A stretch of DNA of 64,000 nucleotides from Amycolatopsis sp. DSM 110486 (GCF_019468465.1 NZ_CP080519.1:2681001-2745000); one strand, 5' to 3'. Counted from the first letter of the stretch, positions 44,521-54,617 are shown. The notes: generated by a model not told the origin, from the sequence alone. Numbers and translations are program-made.

Positions 44521-45126
44521 TCACGGGGAAACGCGCGCCGGATCGTGGGCGGCGGTCGTGGTGAGCATCGCCGTGAGCTGGTCGACGAGCCAGCCGTCGA
44601 GGATTTCGCGGGGCACGTCGCGTTCCTGAAGCCACGACAGCAGCGCGCCCTCGACCACGGCCGTCCAGCACCGCAGTGTGAGCAGCACGAGTGGCGACGG
44701 CTCGGCGAGGCCCAGCGCGTCGAGGATCAGCTCCACGGAGCGGTTGCGCACCTCGTCGATGGCCGCGTCCGTCTCCGAGGTCGCGATCACGGAACCGCTG
44801 CGGAGCAAGGCGACGTAGCCCGCGCGGTAGTGGTCGGCCACGTCGATGAGGCTCCGCACGGCCGTGCGCAGCCGGTCCTCCGGCGGCCCTTTCTCGAGGT
44901 GCGCGAGGCCGTCGACGAGGCCGTCGGTCACCGTGCGCAGCGCCTCGACCTGCAGTTCGCGCAGGCTCGGAAAGTAGCGGTAGAACAGCGGCCGCGACAC
45001 CTCGGCGTGCGCGACGATGTCGTCCACCGTAACCAGTTCCGGGGCGCGGCTGCCGAACAGGTCCAGCGCGGCGGCGATCAGGTCGTCGCGCCGGGCCTGC
45101 GGGGTCATCCGGCGCGGGCGGCTCAC
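44521..45126 (-). CDS. TetR-family regulator co-transcribed with the EphD-like gene
   Basis: A 201-residue regulator; TetR_N region LIAAALDLFGSRAPELVTVDDIVAHAEVSRPLFYRYFPSLREL (about 16-58). The remaining domain is of the TetR_C type found beside lipid and hydrocarbon enzymes. GTG 45126 overlaps the TGA of the upstream hydrolase/reductase gene (GTGA), so it is the second gene of that operon and probably autoregulates it through the palindromes at 46844-46864. Confidence 0.9.
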   Translation of the reverse strand: MSRPRRMTPQARRDDLIAAALDLFGSRAPELVTVDDIVAHAEVSRPLFYRYFPSLRELQVEALRTVTDGLVDGLAHLEKGPPEDRLRTAVRSLIDVADHYRAGYVALLRSGSVIATSETDAAIDEVRNRSVELILDALGLAEPSPLVLLTLRCWTAVVEGALLSWLQERDVPREILDGWLVDQLTAMLTTTAAHDPARVSP

Positions 45127-46841
45127 GGGGTGACGTCCAGTTTCGCCGCCGCGCGCAGCAGGCCGGGCGTGAGGCGTGACAGGACCAGCGCGACCTTCGC
45201 CTCCGGCGTCGACGGCTGGATCGCGCGGTCGCGCTCGACGGCCCGCAGGATGTCGCGCGCCACCTTCTCCGGGCCGAAGCCGCGCCGCGCGTAGAGCTTC
45301 GTCGACGCCTTCTGCCGCCGCGCTTCCTCGTCCGGTGCGACGCCGACGAATCGCGTGGTGCTGGTGATGTTGGTGTTCACCAGACCCGGGCAGATCGCCG
45401 TGACACCGATGCCGTCACCCGCCAGTTCCGCCCGGAGCCCGACGCTCAGCGCGAGCACGGCGGCTTTCGTCGTGCCATACGCGGTGAGCACCTTCGACGG
45501 CAGGTACGCGGCGGCTGACGCGAGGTTCACGATCTGCCCGCCCTCGGCGCGCTCGACCATCATCGGCGCGAACGCGCGGCACCCGTGGATCACGCCCCAC
45601 AGGTTCACGTCCACCACCTTCTCCCAGTCGGCGAGCGACGTGGCCAGGAACGGCCCGGACATTCCGATCCCGGCGTTGTTCACCACGATGTCGGGCACCC
45701 CGAACTCCGCGCGCACCTGCTCGGCGAACCGGGCCACGGCGTCGCCGTCGGCAGCGTCCACTGTGTACTCGCCGGCTTCGACACCCTTGTCCCGCACCAG
45801 CTTCGCCGTCTCCGTCGCCGCGACCTCGTCCACGTCGGTGACGATCACGTCGGCACCTTCGTCGGCGAACGCCAGCGCGGTCGCGCGCCCGATGCCACTG
45901 CCGGCCCCGGTGACGACCACAAGCTGGTTGGCGAAGCGGCCACGCCCGGCGTCGCCGACGCGAGCGCGTTTCAACGCCCGGCTCTCCTCGCCGCCCTCGA
46001 CGTGGTCGATCAGCTCCGCCGTCGCCGAGGCGATGACGTCCGGATTGCTGCGGGCGATCCAGTGCGAACCGGTCAGCCGCCGCACGCGCAGGTCCGGCAC
46101 CCAGCGCGAGATCTCCGTCTGCAGCGGCGTGGTCACGAACGCGTCGCGCGACGGCGCGAGCACCTGCACCGGCACGTCGGCCGAACGCGGCGCGGGCCGG
46201 GAAAGGCGCGTGAACATGTTGGCGCGGTACAGCTTCAGCCCGTGCACGGCGTCGGCCGTCGAGATGTGTCCCTCGGCCGGGTCCAGCCGGCGGATCAACG
46301 CGGGCACGATCCCCGAGCGCCAGCCCAGCTCCGGCACGAGCGGGAGCTGGAAGAGCAGGATGTAGTACGAGTGCAGGAATTGCCTCAGTGCACGCGGCAG
46401 ACCCGACGGCCGCCGCAGCTGCGAGCGGAACCACGCACCGGCGTGATCGAGGCTCGGGCCCGAGATCGACGTGTACGACGCGATCCGCCCGCGCAGCTCG
46501 TCGCCGGTGACCGCGTGCCAGGTCTGGATCGAGCCCCAGTCGTGGGCGAGCAGGTGGACCTTGCCGGTCGGCTGCACGGCGTCGACGACCGCGGCGAGGT
46601 CGGACGCGAGCTGGTCGAGGAGGTACGCGCTGCGCGCCTTCGGCTTGTCGGACTCGCCCGCACCGCGCACGTCGTAGACCACGACGCGGTGGCGGCGGCC
46701 GAGCTCGGCGGCCACGCCGTCCCACATCGAGCCGTTGTCCGGGTAGCCGTGCACGAGCACGACCGTGGGTCCGTCCGCGGCGCCGGTCACGCGGACCGAG
46801 AGGCGGACACCGTCACTGGCGGTCACCTGCTTGTGAGACAT
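45123..46841 (-). CDS. ephD: Alpha/beta hydrolase fused to short-chain dehydrogenase (EphD-like)
   Basis: A 572-residue two-domain protein. Residues 1-285 are an epoxide-hydrolase-like alpha/beta hydrolase: oxyanion HGYPDNGSMWD (about 31-41), the Asp nucleophile in LLAHDWGSIQ (about 97-106) and the late His in GSHWIARS (about 260). Residues 300-572 are a classical SDR: TGAGSGIGRA (about 312-321), NNAG (about 388) and the YxxxK pair in AYGTTKAAV (about 455). M. tuberculosis EphD (Rv2214c) has this architecture and modifies mycolic acids. Substrate here is unknown. ATG 46841 follows TAACAT by six nucleotides, so the mRNA is probably leaderless. Confidence 0.92.
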   Translation of the reverse strand: MSHKQVTASDGVRLSVRVTGAADGPTVVLVHGYPDNGSMWDGVAAELGRRHRVVVYDVRGAGESDKPKARSAYLLDQLASDLAAVVDAVQPTGKVHLLAHDWGSIQTWHAVTGDELRGRIASYTSISGPSLDHAGAWFRSQLRRPSGLPRALRQFLHSYYILLFQLPLVPELGWRSGIVPALIRRLDPAEGHISTADAVHGLKLYRANMFTRLSRPAPRSADVPVQVLAPSRDAFVTTPLQTEISRWVPDLRVRRLTGSHWIARSNPDVIASATAELIDHVEGGEESRALKRARVGDAGRGRFANQLVVVTGAGSGIGRATALAFADEGADVIVTDVDEVAATETAKLVRDKGVEAGEYTVDAADGDAVARFAEQVRAEFGVPDIVVNNAGIGMSGPFLATSLADWEKVVDVNLWGVIHGCRAFAPMMVERAEGGQIVNLASAAAYLPSKVLTAYGTTKAAVLALSVGLRAELAGDGIGVTAICPGLVNTNITSTTRFVGVAPDEEARRQKASTKLYARRGFGPEKVARDILRAVERDRAIQPSTPEAKVALVLSRLTPGLLRAAAKLDVTP

Positions 46842-46843
46842 TC

Positions 46844-46864
46844 TGTCATGTTAGACAATTTGTC
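46844..46864. promoter_or_regulatory. Two overlapping palindromes covering the ephD promoter
   Basis: TGTC-N6-GACA at 46844-46857 overlaps GACAA-T-TTGTC at 46854-46864. Read leftward, the N6 is TAACAT, a good -10 placed six nucleotides before the ATG. A TetR dimer bound here would block transcription; the co-transcribed TetR protein is the obvious candidate. Confidence 0.55.
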
Positions 46865-46977
46865 AATAGGGGCGGTTCACCTCGGCGGCGGTTGCCGTCT
46901 GCCGGGCGTTCGTGCAGTGGGTGATCTCCGGGGTTCGCAACGGCGTTTTCGCTGGTTCCACGGGAAACACCGGCTCG

Positions 46978-46997
46978 TGTCCACCGTTCGGTGGACA
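46978..46997. promoter_or_regulatory. Perfect inverted repeat upstream of the ABC/two-component operon
   Basis: TGTCCACC, GTTC, GGTGGACA: 8-bp arms, 59 bp before the first ABC gene. Possible binding site of the NarL-type regulator encoded at the end of the same operon, or of another regulator. Confidence 0.45.
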
Positions 46998-47055
46998 GCC
47001 GGATTCCACTGGCCGGACGTTCCGCGGCGACACTGCGTGGCCGCAGGATTGAGCC

Positions 47056-47895
47056 ATGACCACAGCAGTGAGGGTGCGCGGACTGCGCAAGGAGTACCCC
47101 GGCCACGTCGCCGTGGGTGGGCTCGACCTCGACATCCACCACGGCGAGGTATTCGCGCTTCTGGGGCCCAACGGCGCGGGCAAGACCACCACCGTCGAGA
47201 TCCTCGAAGGACACCGGCAGCGCACGTCCGGCGAAGCCGACGTGCTCGGCGAAGACCCCGGCAAGGCCGGCCGTGCGTGGCGCTCCCGGCTCGGCATCGT
47301 GCTGCAGACGGCGACCGACGCGGCGGAGTTGAGCGTCACGGAAACCGTGCGCCACTTCGCGAAGTACTACCCCAACCCGCGAGACCCGGAGGCGGTGATC
47401 GACCAGGTCGGCCTCACCGAGAAGGCCGGCGCCCGCGTGAAGTCGCTTTCGGGCGGGCAGCGCCGTCGCGTCGACGTAGCGCTCGGCATCATCGGCCGAC
47501 CCGAGCTGCTCTTCCTCGACGAGCCCACCACGGGGTTCGACCCGGAGGCGCGGCGGCAGTTCTGGGGCCTGATCGAAGGTCTCGCGAAGGAGGGCACCAC
47601 GATCCTGCTCACCTCGCACTACCTCGACGAGGTGGAGGCTCTGGCCGACCGGCTCGTGGTGATCGCCGACGGCAGCGCGGTCGCGGAGGGGACCCCGGAA
47701 ACGCTCGGGGGCCGCGGCCAGGCCGAGGCAATCGTGCGGTGGAGCGACGAAACCGGGGAGCACGAGGAACGCACCGCGTACCCGACGAAACTCGTCACGC
47801 AGGTGTCCGGTGGGACGAGGGAGCTCACCGGCCTCACCGTGACGCGCCCCAGCCTGGAGGACATCTACCTTGAACTGATCGGGGAGAAATCGTGA
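47056..47895 (+). CDS. ABC exporter ATP-binding protein
   Basis: A 279-residue ATPase of the drug-export type: Walker A GPNGAGKTTTVEILEG (about 38-53), Q-loop ending at LQTATD, signature LSGGQRRRVDVA (about 131-142), Walker B LLFLDEPTTGFDP (about 151-163) and H-loop TSHYLDEVEAL. First gene of a four-gene operon with permease, histidine kinase and response regulator, each joined by a 4-bp overlap. Such sets usually respond to and expel membrane-active compounds; substrate unknown. Confidence 0.93.
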   Translation: MTTAVRVRGLRKEYPGHVAVGGLDLDIHHGEVFALLGPNGAGKTTTVEILEGHRQRTSGEADVLGEDPGKAGRAWRSRLGIVLQTATDAAELSVTETVRHFAKYYPNPRDPEAVIDQVGLTEKAGARVKSLSGGQRRRVDVALGIIGRPELLFLDEPTTGFDPEARRQFWGLIEGLAKEGTTILLTSHYLDEVEALADRLVVIADGSAVAEGTPETLGGRGQAEAIVRWSDETGEHEERTAYPTKLVTQVSGGTRELTGLTVTRPSLEDIYLELIGEKS

Positions 47896-48707
47896 CCACC
47901 GCACTCGCCCTCCCGGGCACCTTCACCCTCGGCGCCGCGCGAGGCAGCTTCGAGCTGCGGCAGTTCTTCCGCAACAAGGAACAGGTGGTCTTCACCTTCT
48001 CCCTGCCCGCGGTGCTGATGATCCTGCTCGGGTCCATTCTGGACGGACCGACCGGACAGGCCGGCGTCTCGTCGGGACAGCTGCTCGCCGCGAGCATGAT
48101 CGGCGCGGGCATCGTGTCGACATCGTTCAACAGCGTCGGCATCGGGATCGCGGCCGACCGCGAGGTGGGCGCGCTCAAACGCCTGCGCGGCACGCCGATG
48201 CCCGCCGCGTCGTACTTCATCGGCAAGATGATCATGGTGCTCGTGACGAGCGTGGCGCAGACGGTGATCATGGCCGCGGTCGCGATGCTGCTGTTCGGGC
48301 TGAAGCTGCCGGCCGACGGCGAGAAGTGGGCCACGCTGGTCTGGGTGATGCTGCTGGGCGTGATCTCCTCGACGCTGCTCGGCATCTCGATCAGCTCGCT
48401 CACCCGCACCGCCAACGGCACGGTGGCCGTGGTGCAATTGGTCTACCTGGTGCTGCAGTTCATCTCGGGCGTGTTCGTCACGCCGATCACGCACCTGCCG
48501 AAAATCATGGTCGACATCGCGTCCTTCTTCCCGCTGAAATGGATCTGCCAGGGTTTCCGGTCGGTCTTCCTCCCGGAGGCGGCCGCGAGTCAGGAGATGG
48601 CGGGGTCATGGGAACTTCCGATGGTGGCGCTGGTGCTCGGCGCCTGGTGCGTGGCTGGGCTCGTGCTCGCGAGGCTCACGTTCCGGTGGACGAACGAAGC
48701 GAAGTGA
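47892..48707 (+). CDS. ABC-2 type exporter permease
   Basis: Membrane subunit of the preceding ATPase: 271 residues with six predicted helices from about residue 38. It has the ABC-2 signature region DREVGALKRLRGTPMPAASYFIGKM (about 94-118) and YLVLQFISGVFVTPITHLPKIM (about 188-209). GTG 47892 overlaps the ATPase stop as GTGA. Function follows from the pair. Confidence 0.92.
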   Translation: MTTALALPGTFTLGAARGSFELRQFFRNKEQVVFTFSLPAVLMILLGSILDGPTGQAGVSSGQLLAASMIGAGIVSTSFNSVGIGIAADREVGALKRLRGTPMPAASYFIGKMIMVLVTSVAQTVIMAAVAMLLFGLKLPADGEKWATLVWVMLLGVISSTLLGISISSLTRTANGTVAVVQLVYLVLQFISGVFVTPITHLPKIMVDIASFFPLKWICQGFRSVFLPEAAASQEMAGSWELPMVALVLGAWCVAGLVLARLTFRWTNEAK

Positions 48708-49876
48708 CACCCCCGGACGACGCGTGGGAGCGCTCGTTCTGGGTCTGGGAGGTGCTGTTCGCGGTCGTCTACCTGGCGACCGCCCTCCTGGTGTTCTTCG
48801 ACGACGTCTCCCTGGCGGAGAAGGTGGTCGCGGAGACCGTGCTCGCGGCGCTGCTGCTCGGCTACTTCGCGGCGGGGCGCCGGATCGTGCGCACCGACGA
48901 CAACCCCGTTCCCCGCGCTGCCGCGACGAGTGTGCTCGTGGTGCTCGTGGCCACGGCGATCTTCTCCGACACCACGGCCTCGTTCATCCTGTTCATGGCG
49001 TGCCCGATGCTGTTCATGCTGCAGGAGATCCGCCCGGGCATCGTGCTCACGACGGTGCTGATCCTGCTGGACCCGGTAGCCGCAGTCGTCCGTGGCGGCT
49101 GGGAGAACCCGAGCCTGCCGATCCTGCTGCCGATGACCGCGATCCTCGTGGTGTTCAGCGTGCTGGCGGGCAAGTTCACCACCGACGTCATCAAGCAGAG
49201 CGCCGCGCGCGCCGAGCTCATCCGACAGCTGGAAGACAGCCAGGCCGAGGTCTCGCGGCTCTCGCGCGAAGCCGGCACGGCGGCCGAACGCGAACGCCTG
49301 GCGCGCGAAATCCACGACACGCTGGCGCAGGGGTTCACCAGCATCGTCACGCTCGCGCAGGCCATCGAGTCCGAACTGGACACCGACCTGGTGGCGGTCC
49401 GCCGGCACCTCGCGCTGGCGTCGTCCACGGCCCGCGAGAACCTCGCCGAGGCCCGCGCGATGGTTGCGGCTCTCGCACCTTCGGACCTCGCGGCCGGGAC
49501 CCTCACCAACGCGGTGCGCCGCGCGGCCGAGCGCCTCGCCGACGAAGCCGGCCTCCACGTCGAGTACGAAGTGGACGATCCCCTGCCACCGCTGGCCATG
49601 GCGTCCGAGGTCGTGCTGCTGCGCGGCGCGCAGGAGGCGCTGGCCAACGTCCGCAAGCACTCGGGCGCCGACTCGGTGCTGGTGCGGTTGTCCGCTGTGG
49701 ACGGAACGGTACGGTTGCGCGTGCGCGACGACGGCCGCGGCTTCTCCCCCGACGCGCCCACCGAGGGCTTCGGCCTGCGCGGGATGCGCTCACGCGTCGA
49801 GCAGGTGGGCGGCCGGCTGAGCCTGCGCGGCGGCGCGGACGGCGGTACGGAACTCGAGCTGGAGGTACCCGCGTGA
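48704..49876 (+). CDS. Sensor histidine kinase, NarL-class (HisKA_3)
   Basis: A 390-residue kinase. Residues 10-155 contain about five membrane helices with very little extracellular sequence, so the signal is probably sensed in the membrane. The dimerisation/phosphoacceptor helix is ERERLAREIHDTLAQGFTSIV (about 195-215, His near 204), and the ATPase domain shows GAQEALANVRKHSGA (N-box) and RDDGRGFSPDAPTEGFGLRGMRSR (G-boxes). GTG 48704 overlaps the permease TGA. The kinase-with-exporter arrangement resembles antibiotic-detoxification modules. Confidence 0.93.
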   Translation: MTPPDDAWERSFWVWEVLFAVVYLATALLVFFDDVSLAEKVVAETVLAALLLGYFAAGRRIVRTDDNPVPRAAATSVLVVLVATAIFSDTTASFILFMACPMLFMLQEIRPGIVLTTVLILLDPVAAVVRGGWENPSLPILLPMTAILVVFSVLAGKFTTDVIKQSAARAELIRQLEDSQAEVSRLSREAGTAAERERLAREIHDTLAQGFTSIVTLAQAIESELDTDLVAVRRHLALASSTARENLAEARAMVAALAPSDLAAGTLTNAVRRAAERLADEAGLHVEYEVDDPLPPLAMASEVVLLRGAQEALANVRKHSGADSVLVRLSAVDGTVRLRVRDDGRGFSPDAPTEGFGLRGMRSRVEQVGGRLSLRGGADGGTELELEVPA

Positions 49877-50496
49877 TCACGATCATGCTGGTCGACGACC
49901 ACCCCGTGGTGCGCGAAGGCCTGCGCGGGATGCTCGAGGCCGAGGCCGATCTGACCGTCGTCGGTGAGGCGGGCTCGGGCCACGAAGCCATCGCGCTCGA
50001 CCGCGTGAAGCAGCCCGACGTCGTGCTGATGGACCTGCGCATGCCGGGTCTCGACGGCGTCGGCGCGATCCGCGGCATCCTCAAGGAGACGCCGAAGCGG
50101 CGGATCGTCGTGCTCACCACGTATGAGACCGACGCCGACATCCTGCGGGCCGTCGAGGCGGGCGCAGCGGGGTACCTGCTCAAGGACGCGTCCCGCGCCG
50201 AGCTGGCCGGCGCGATCCGGGCGGCGGCGCGCGGCGAGACGGTGCTGGCGCCGTCGGTGGCGGGCAAGCTCGTGAACCGCGTGCGGAACCCGGAACCCGC
50301 GTCGCCGCTGTCGGCGCGCGAGGTCGAGGTGCTGCGGCTCGTCGCGAAGGGACTGACGAACGCCGAAATCGGGCGCTCGCTGCACATCGGCGAGGCGACG
50401 GTGAAAACGCACCTGCTGCGGGTGTTCGGCAAGCTCGGCGTGTCCGACCGCACCGCGGCCGTGACCACGGCTCTGGACCGGCAGCTGCTGGGCTGA
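49873..50496 (+). CDS. Response regulator, NarL/FixJ family
   Basis: A 207-residue partner of the histidine kinase. The receiver has the acidic pair DD near 8-9, the phosphoacceptor Asp in VLMDLRMPG (about 54) and the conserved Lys in YLLKDA. The C-terminal LuxR helix-turn-helix is LSAREVEVLRLVAKGLTNAEIGRSLHIGEATVKTHLLRVFGKLGV (about 145-189). GTG 49873 overlaps the kinase stop as GTGA. It probably activates the operon it belongs to; the inverted repeat at 46978-46997 is a candidate site. Confidence 0.95.
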   Translation: MITIMLVDDHPVVREGLRGMLEAEADLTVVGEAGSGHEAIALDRVKQPDVVLMDLRMPGLDGVGAIRGILKETPKRRIVVLTTYETDADILRAVEAGAAGYLLKDASRAELAGAIRAAARGETVLAPSVAGKLVNRVRNPEPASPLSAREVEVLRLVAKGLTNAEIGRSLHIGEATVKTHLLRVFGKLGVSDRTAAVTTALDRQLLG

Positions 50497-50511
50497 GCCG
50501 CGCGGGGCAGA

Positions 50512-51867
50512 ATGGCCCGCATGCTCGCTTCCACCGAACTCGCCCTGTACCGCCGGCTCGCGCGGGAGCAGGCGTCCTCCCGCACGCCGTCCCTCGTCGC
50601 CGCCGTGGTGCGCGACGGGAACCTCGTGTGGTCCGGCGCGCGCGGCCGCGTCGGCTCCGCGCGCCCCGACGACGACACGCAGTACCGCCTCGGCTCGATC
50701 ACCAAGACGATGATCGCCACGGCCGTGCTGCGCCTGCGCGACGAGGGCCGGCTCGAGCTCACCGACCCGATCGAGAAGCACCTGCCCGGCACGGCGTTCG
50801 CCACGGCGACGGTGGCGCAGCTGCTCTCGCACACCTCCGGCCTCACGTCAGAGTCGCCGGGCCAGTGGTGGGAACGCACGCCGGGCGGCGACTGGGGCGC
50901 GCTCGTGGCGAGCCTCGACAAGGACGCGACGAAACTGCGTCCCGGCTTCAAGTTCCACTACTCCAACGTCGGCTTCGGCGTGCTGGGTGAGCTGGTGGCG
51001 CGCCTGCGTGGGAAGCCGTGGTTCGACGTCGTGCGCGAGGAGATCCTCACGCCGCTGGGCATGACCCGCACAACGCCGCACCCCCAGGGCGCGCACGCGG
51101 AGGGCTTCGCCGTGCACCCGTTCGCCGACGTCCTGCTGCCCGAGCCCTCGCCCGACGCCGGCGCGATGGCCCCGGCCGGCCAGCTCTGGTCGACGGTCAA
51201 GGACCTCGGCCGCTGGACCTCGTTCATCGGCGGCCACACCGGTGGCGTGCTGAGCGAGGACACCGTCGCCGAGATGCGGATGATGAACACCGTCGACGAC
51301 ACCGAGGTCTGGACCACGGGCTTCGGCCTCGGCGTGATGGTGGTGCGCTACGAGGGCCGCCACCTCGCGGGCCACACCGGCTCGATGCCGGGCTTCCTCG
51401 CCGCGTCGCTCGTCGACCCGGCCACCGGCACCGGCGCGCTGTGCCTCACCAACGCGACCGCGGGCGTCGGCATCACGCAGCTGACCCTCGACCTGCTCAC
51501 GATGACCGACGAGCTCGAGCCCGCGCTGCCCGACGAGTGGGAGCCGTCCACTGTGGACCCGGCACTGCTCGCGCTCACGGGCCTGTGGCACTGGGGCCCG
51601 ACGCCGTACCACCTGCGCGTGCTGGGGTCGGACCTCATCTCGCTCGACCCCGCCAACGGCGGCGGGCGCGCGTCCCGCTTCCGGCCCACCGGCCCGGACA
51701 CCTGGCTCGGCCTCGACGGGTACTACACCGGCGAGACCCTCACCGTCGGCCGCGACGCGTCGGGCACGGCGAACCACCTCGACCTCGCGACGTTCATCTT
51801 CACCCGCACCCCGTACGACCCCGCCGCGCCGGTTCCGGGCGGTGTCGACGAGAACGGGTGGCGCTGA
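50512..51867 (+). CDS. Cytoplasmic serine hydrolase, beta-lactamase family
   Basis: A 451-residue member of the beta-lactamase/esterase family (class C fold) with no signal peptide, unlike the exported paralogue at 21.9 kb. Active-site motifs: SITK in YRLGSITKTMIA (about 62-65), YSN in FHYSNVGFG (about 150) and HTGS in LAGHTGSMPGF (about 288), replacing KTG. A C-terminal domain of about 110 residues with no motif I recognise follows. Probably an esterase or peptidase. The ATG at 50512 is used; a second ATG lies three codons on. GGGGCAG precedes it. Confidence 0.87.
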   Translation: MARMLASTELALYRRLAREQASSRTPSLVAAVVRDGNLVWSGARGRVGSARPDDDTQYRLGSITKTMIATAVLRLRDEGRLELTDPIEKHLPGTAFATATVAQLLSHTSGLTSESPGQWWERTPGGDWGALVASLDKDATKLRPGFKFHYSNVGFGVLGELVARLRGKPWFDVVREEILTPLGMTRTTPHPQGAHAEGFAVHPFADVLLPEPSPDAGAMAPAGQLWSTVKDLGRWTSFIGGHTGGVLSEDTVAEMRMMNTVDDTEVWTTGFGLGVMVVRYEGRHLAGHTGSMPGFLAASLVDPATGTGALCLTNATAGVGITQLTLDLLTMTDELEPALPDEWEPSTVDPALLALTGLWHWGPTPYHLRVLGSDLISLDPANGGGRASRFRPTGPDTWLGLDGYYTGETLTVGRDASGTANHLDLATFIFTRTPYDPAAPVPGGVDENGWR

Positions 51868-51909
51868 GCGTTCCGGCCTGGGTGTGTCCCGTTCGCCGGG
51901 AGCGGCCGG

Positions 51910-51936
51910 GGTGTCCGATTCCACATGTCGGACACC
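51910..51936. terminator. Inverted repeat between the serine hydrolase and serC
   Basis: GGTGTCCGA and TCGGACACC (9 bp) flank a 9-nt loop. It may end the hydrolase transcript or lie in the serC promoter, whose start is 48 bp further on. Confidence 0.45.
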
Positions 51937-51971
51937 TCCCCACCGCATTGAGCAGGCGCATCCCGACCTGA

Positions 51972-53151
<1,180 letters not shown>

Positions 53152-53152
<1 letters not shown>

Positions 53153-53186
53153 GACGGGCCCCTCTCACTCCGGGAGGGGCCCGTCG
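53152..53186 (+). terminator. Terminator after serC, 13-bp stem
   Basis: CGACGGGCCCCTC (53152-53164) pairs perfectly with 53174-53186 around a 9-nt loop. It lies 41 bp after the serC stop and separates serC from sepH. Confidence 0.8.
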
Positions 53187-53397
53187 TGCGTTGCGCGACG
53201 AACACGGAACACCACTCATTCGTGACGGAACGTGGTCGGCGTGTCCCACGGGTGCCCGGTGAGCGGGCCCGGGAGGATGACGGAGACCGTCGCCAAAAAG
53301 GTGACGGTTGGGTGATGCATCGGCGCGCCTCGCACGTCAAGCCGACGCGCCGTTCTAACGTGAGCACCCACAAAGGTGAAGATCGGGGAGGCGAGAA

Positions 53398-54246
53398 ATG
53401 CGGGCGCTACGGGTGGTCGGTCTGCACGAGGACGGCAAGTCCATCGTGCTCGAGGACCCGGCGAGCCGTACCCGCTTCCTGCTCCCGGCCGATGAAACAC
53501 TGCGAGCGGCGGCTAGGGGGGACATCGCCCGGCTGGGCCAGATCGAAATCGAGTTGGAGAGCCAGATGCGGCCACGCGAGATCCAGGCGCGAATCCGCGC
53601 CGGCGAGTCCGTCGAACAGGTCGCGAGCGGCGCCGGCGTCTCGGCGCAGCGCGTGGAGAGGTACGCCTACCCCGTACTGCTGGAGCGCTCGCGCACGGCC
53701 GACCTCGCCCAGAGCGCCCACCCCGTCCGCGAAGACGGCCCCGACGTGCAGACGCTCGGTGAGGTGATCGCGTACGCGTTCGGCGTCCGCGGCCACGACT
53801 ACAGCCAGGCCCGCTGGGACTCCTGGCGCGGCGACGACGGCAAGTGGGTCGTCGTCCTGCAGTGGAAGGCCGGGCGCTCCGACAACCGCGCCCACTGGTC
53901 CTTCTCGCCCGGCGCCCACGGCGGCACCGTGCACGCCCTCGACGAGAACGCCGAGGTGCTGCTCAACCCCAACTCCTACCGCCCGCCGCGCACGGTCCGC
54001 GCCCTCGACCCGGCGCGTGACGCCGTCGTGCAGCCGACGCTGGACTCGGCCGAGGACGAGCGGCTGGCGATCGAGGCGCCCACCGAGCCGCACGAGGAGG
54101 ACGACGACACCCGGGAGATCCCGCGCGTCCCGTCCGACGACGAGGCCGCCGACGACGACCAGCCGCGCGCGAAGCCCAAGAAGAACCACCCCATCGTGCC
54201 TTCGTGGGAAGACGTCCTGCTGGGCGTGCGTTCCCAGCGCGGCTAG
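53398..54246 (+). CDS. sepH: Septation protein SepH (DUF3071)
   Basis: Actinobacterial cell-division factor that stimulates FtsZ assembly. The 282-residue protein has the N-terminal DUF3071 domain with a helix-turn-helix-like segment RIRAGESVEQVASGAGVSAQRVERYAYPVLLER (about 66-98), a domain ending near residue 180, an acidic disordered linker (EEDDDTREIPRVPSDDEAADDD) and a basic C-terminal tail ending SWEDVLLGVR, the part thought to contact FtsZ. The ATG at 53398 follows GGGAGGCG. The position after serC is conserved. Confidence 0.93.
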   Translation: MRALRVVGLHEDGKSIVLEDPASRTRFLLPADETLRAAARGDIARLGQIEIELESQMRPREIQARIRAGESVEQVASGAGVSAQRVERYAYPVLLERSRTADLAQSAHPVREDGPDVQTLGEVIAYAFGVRGHDYSQARWDSWRGDDGKWVVVLQWKAGRSDNRAHWSFSPGAHGGTVHALDENAEVLLNPNSYRPPRTVRALDPARDAVVQPTLDSAEDERLAIEAPTEPHEEDDDTREIPRVPSDDEAADDDQPRAKPKKNHPIVPSWEDVLLGVRSQRG

Positions 54247-54599
54247 TCCTCGAGGAGCACGGCCAGCGACTTCGGCGCGACCAGCCGGTAGGCGTCGCGC
54301 ACGATGTGGTCGATCTCGGCCCAGTCGACGTCCACGTCAAGGCGTACGCCGAGCCAGCCGCGGTGCCCGACGTAGGGCGGGCGGAAGAAGCGTTCCGGCT
54401 CGGTGCGCACGAGATCCTCCTGCGCACCGGGCGGCGCCGGGCACCAGAAGCCCAGGCGCCCGTCGTCGTGGTGGTGGTTCGCGAACGTCACGAACGTCTT
54501 CTTGCCGCGCACGAACCACGTCGGCTCGCCGTGGCTGAGCCGTTCGGTCGCCTCGGGCAGGGCGAGGCACAGCTTGCGCAACTCGTCGAGGGGCGCCAT
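54243..54599 (-). CDS. MmcQ/YjbR-family protein
   Basis: A 118-residue protein of the YjbR fold (double-wing-like DNA-binding fold; function poorly known). Visible: LCLALPEATERLSHGEPTWFVRGKKTFVTF (about 10-39), RFFRPPYVGHRGWLGVRLD (about 70-88) and a C-terminal helix HIVRDAYRLVAPKSL. Its stop codon and the sepH stop share the palindrome CTAG. It and the DUF2537 gene run in the same direction 18 bp apart. Confidence 0.85.
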   Translation of the reverse strand: MAPLDELRKLCLALPEATERLSHGEPTWFVRGKKTFVTFANHHHDDGRLGFWCPAPPGAQEDLVRTEPERFFRPPYVGHRGWLGVRLDVDVDWAEIDHIVRDAYRLVAPKSLAVLLED

Positions 54600-54617
54600 C
54601 GGGCCAGTATCGGCCGG

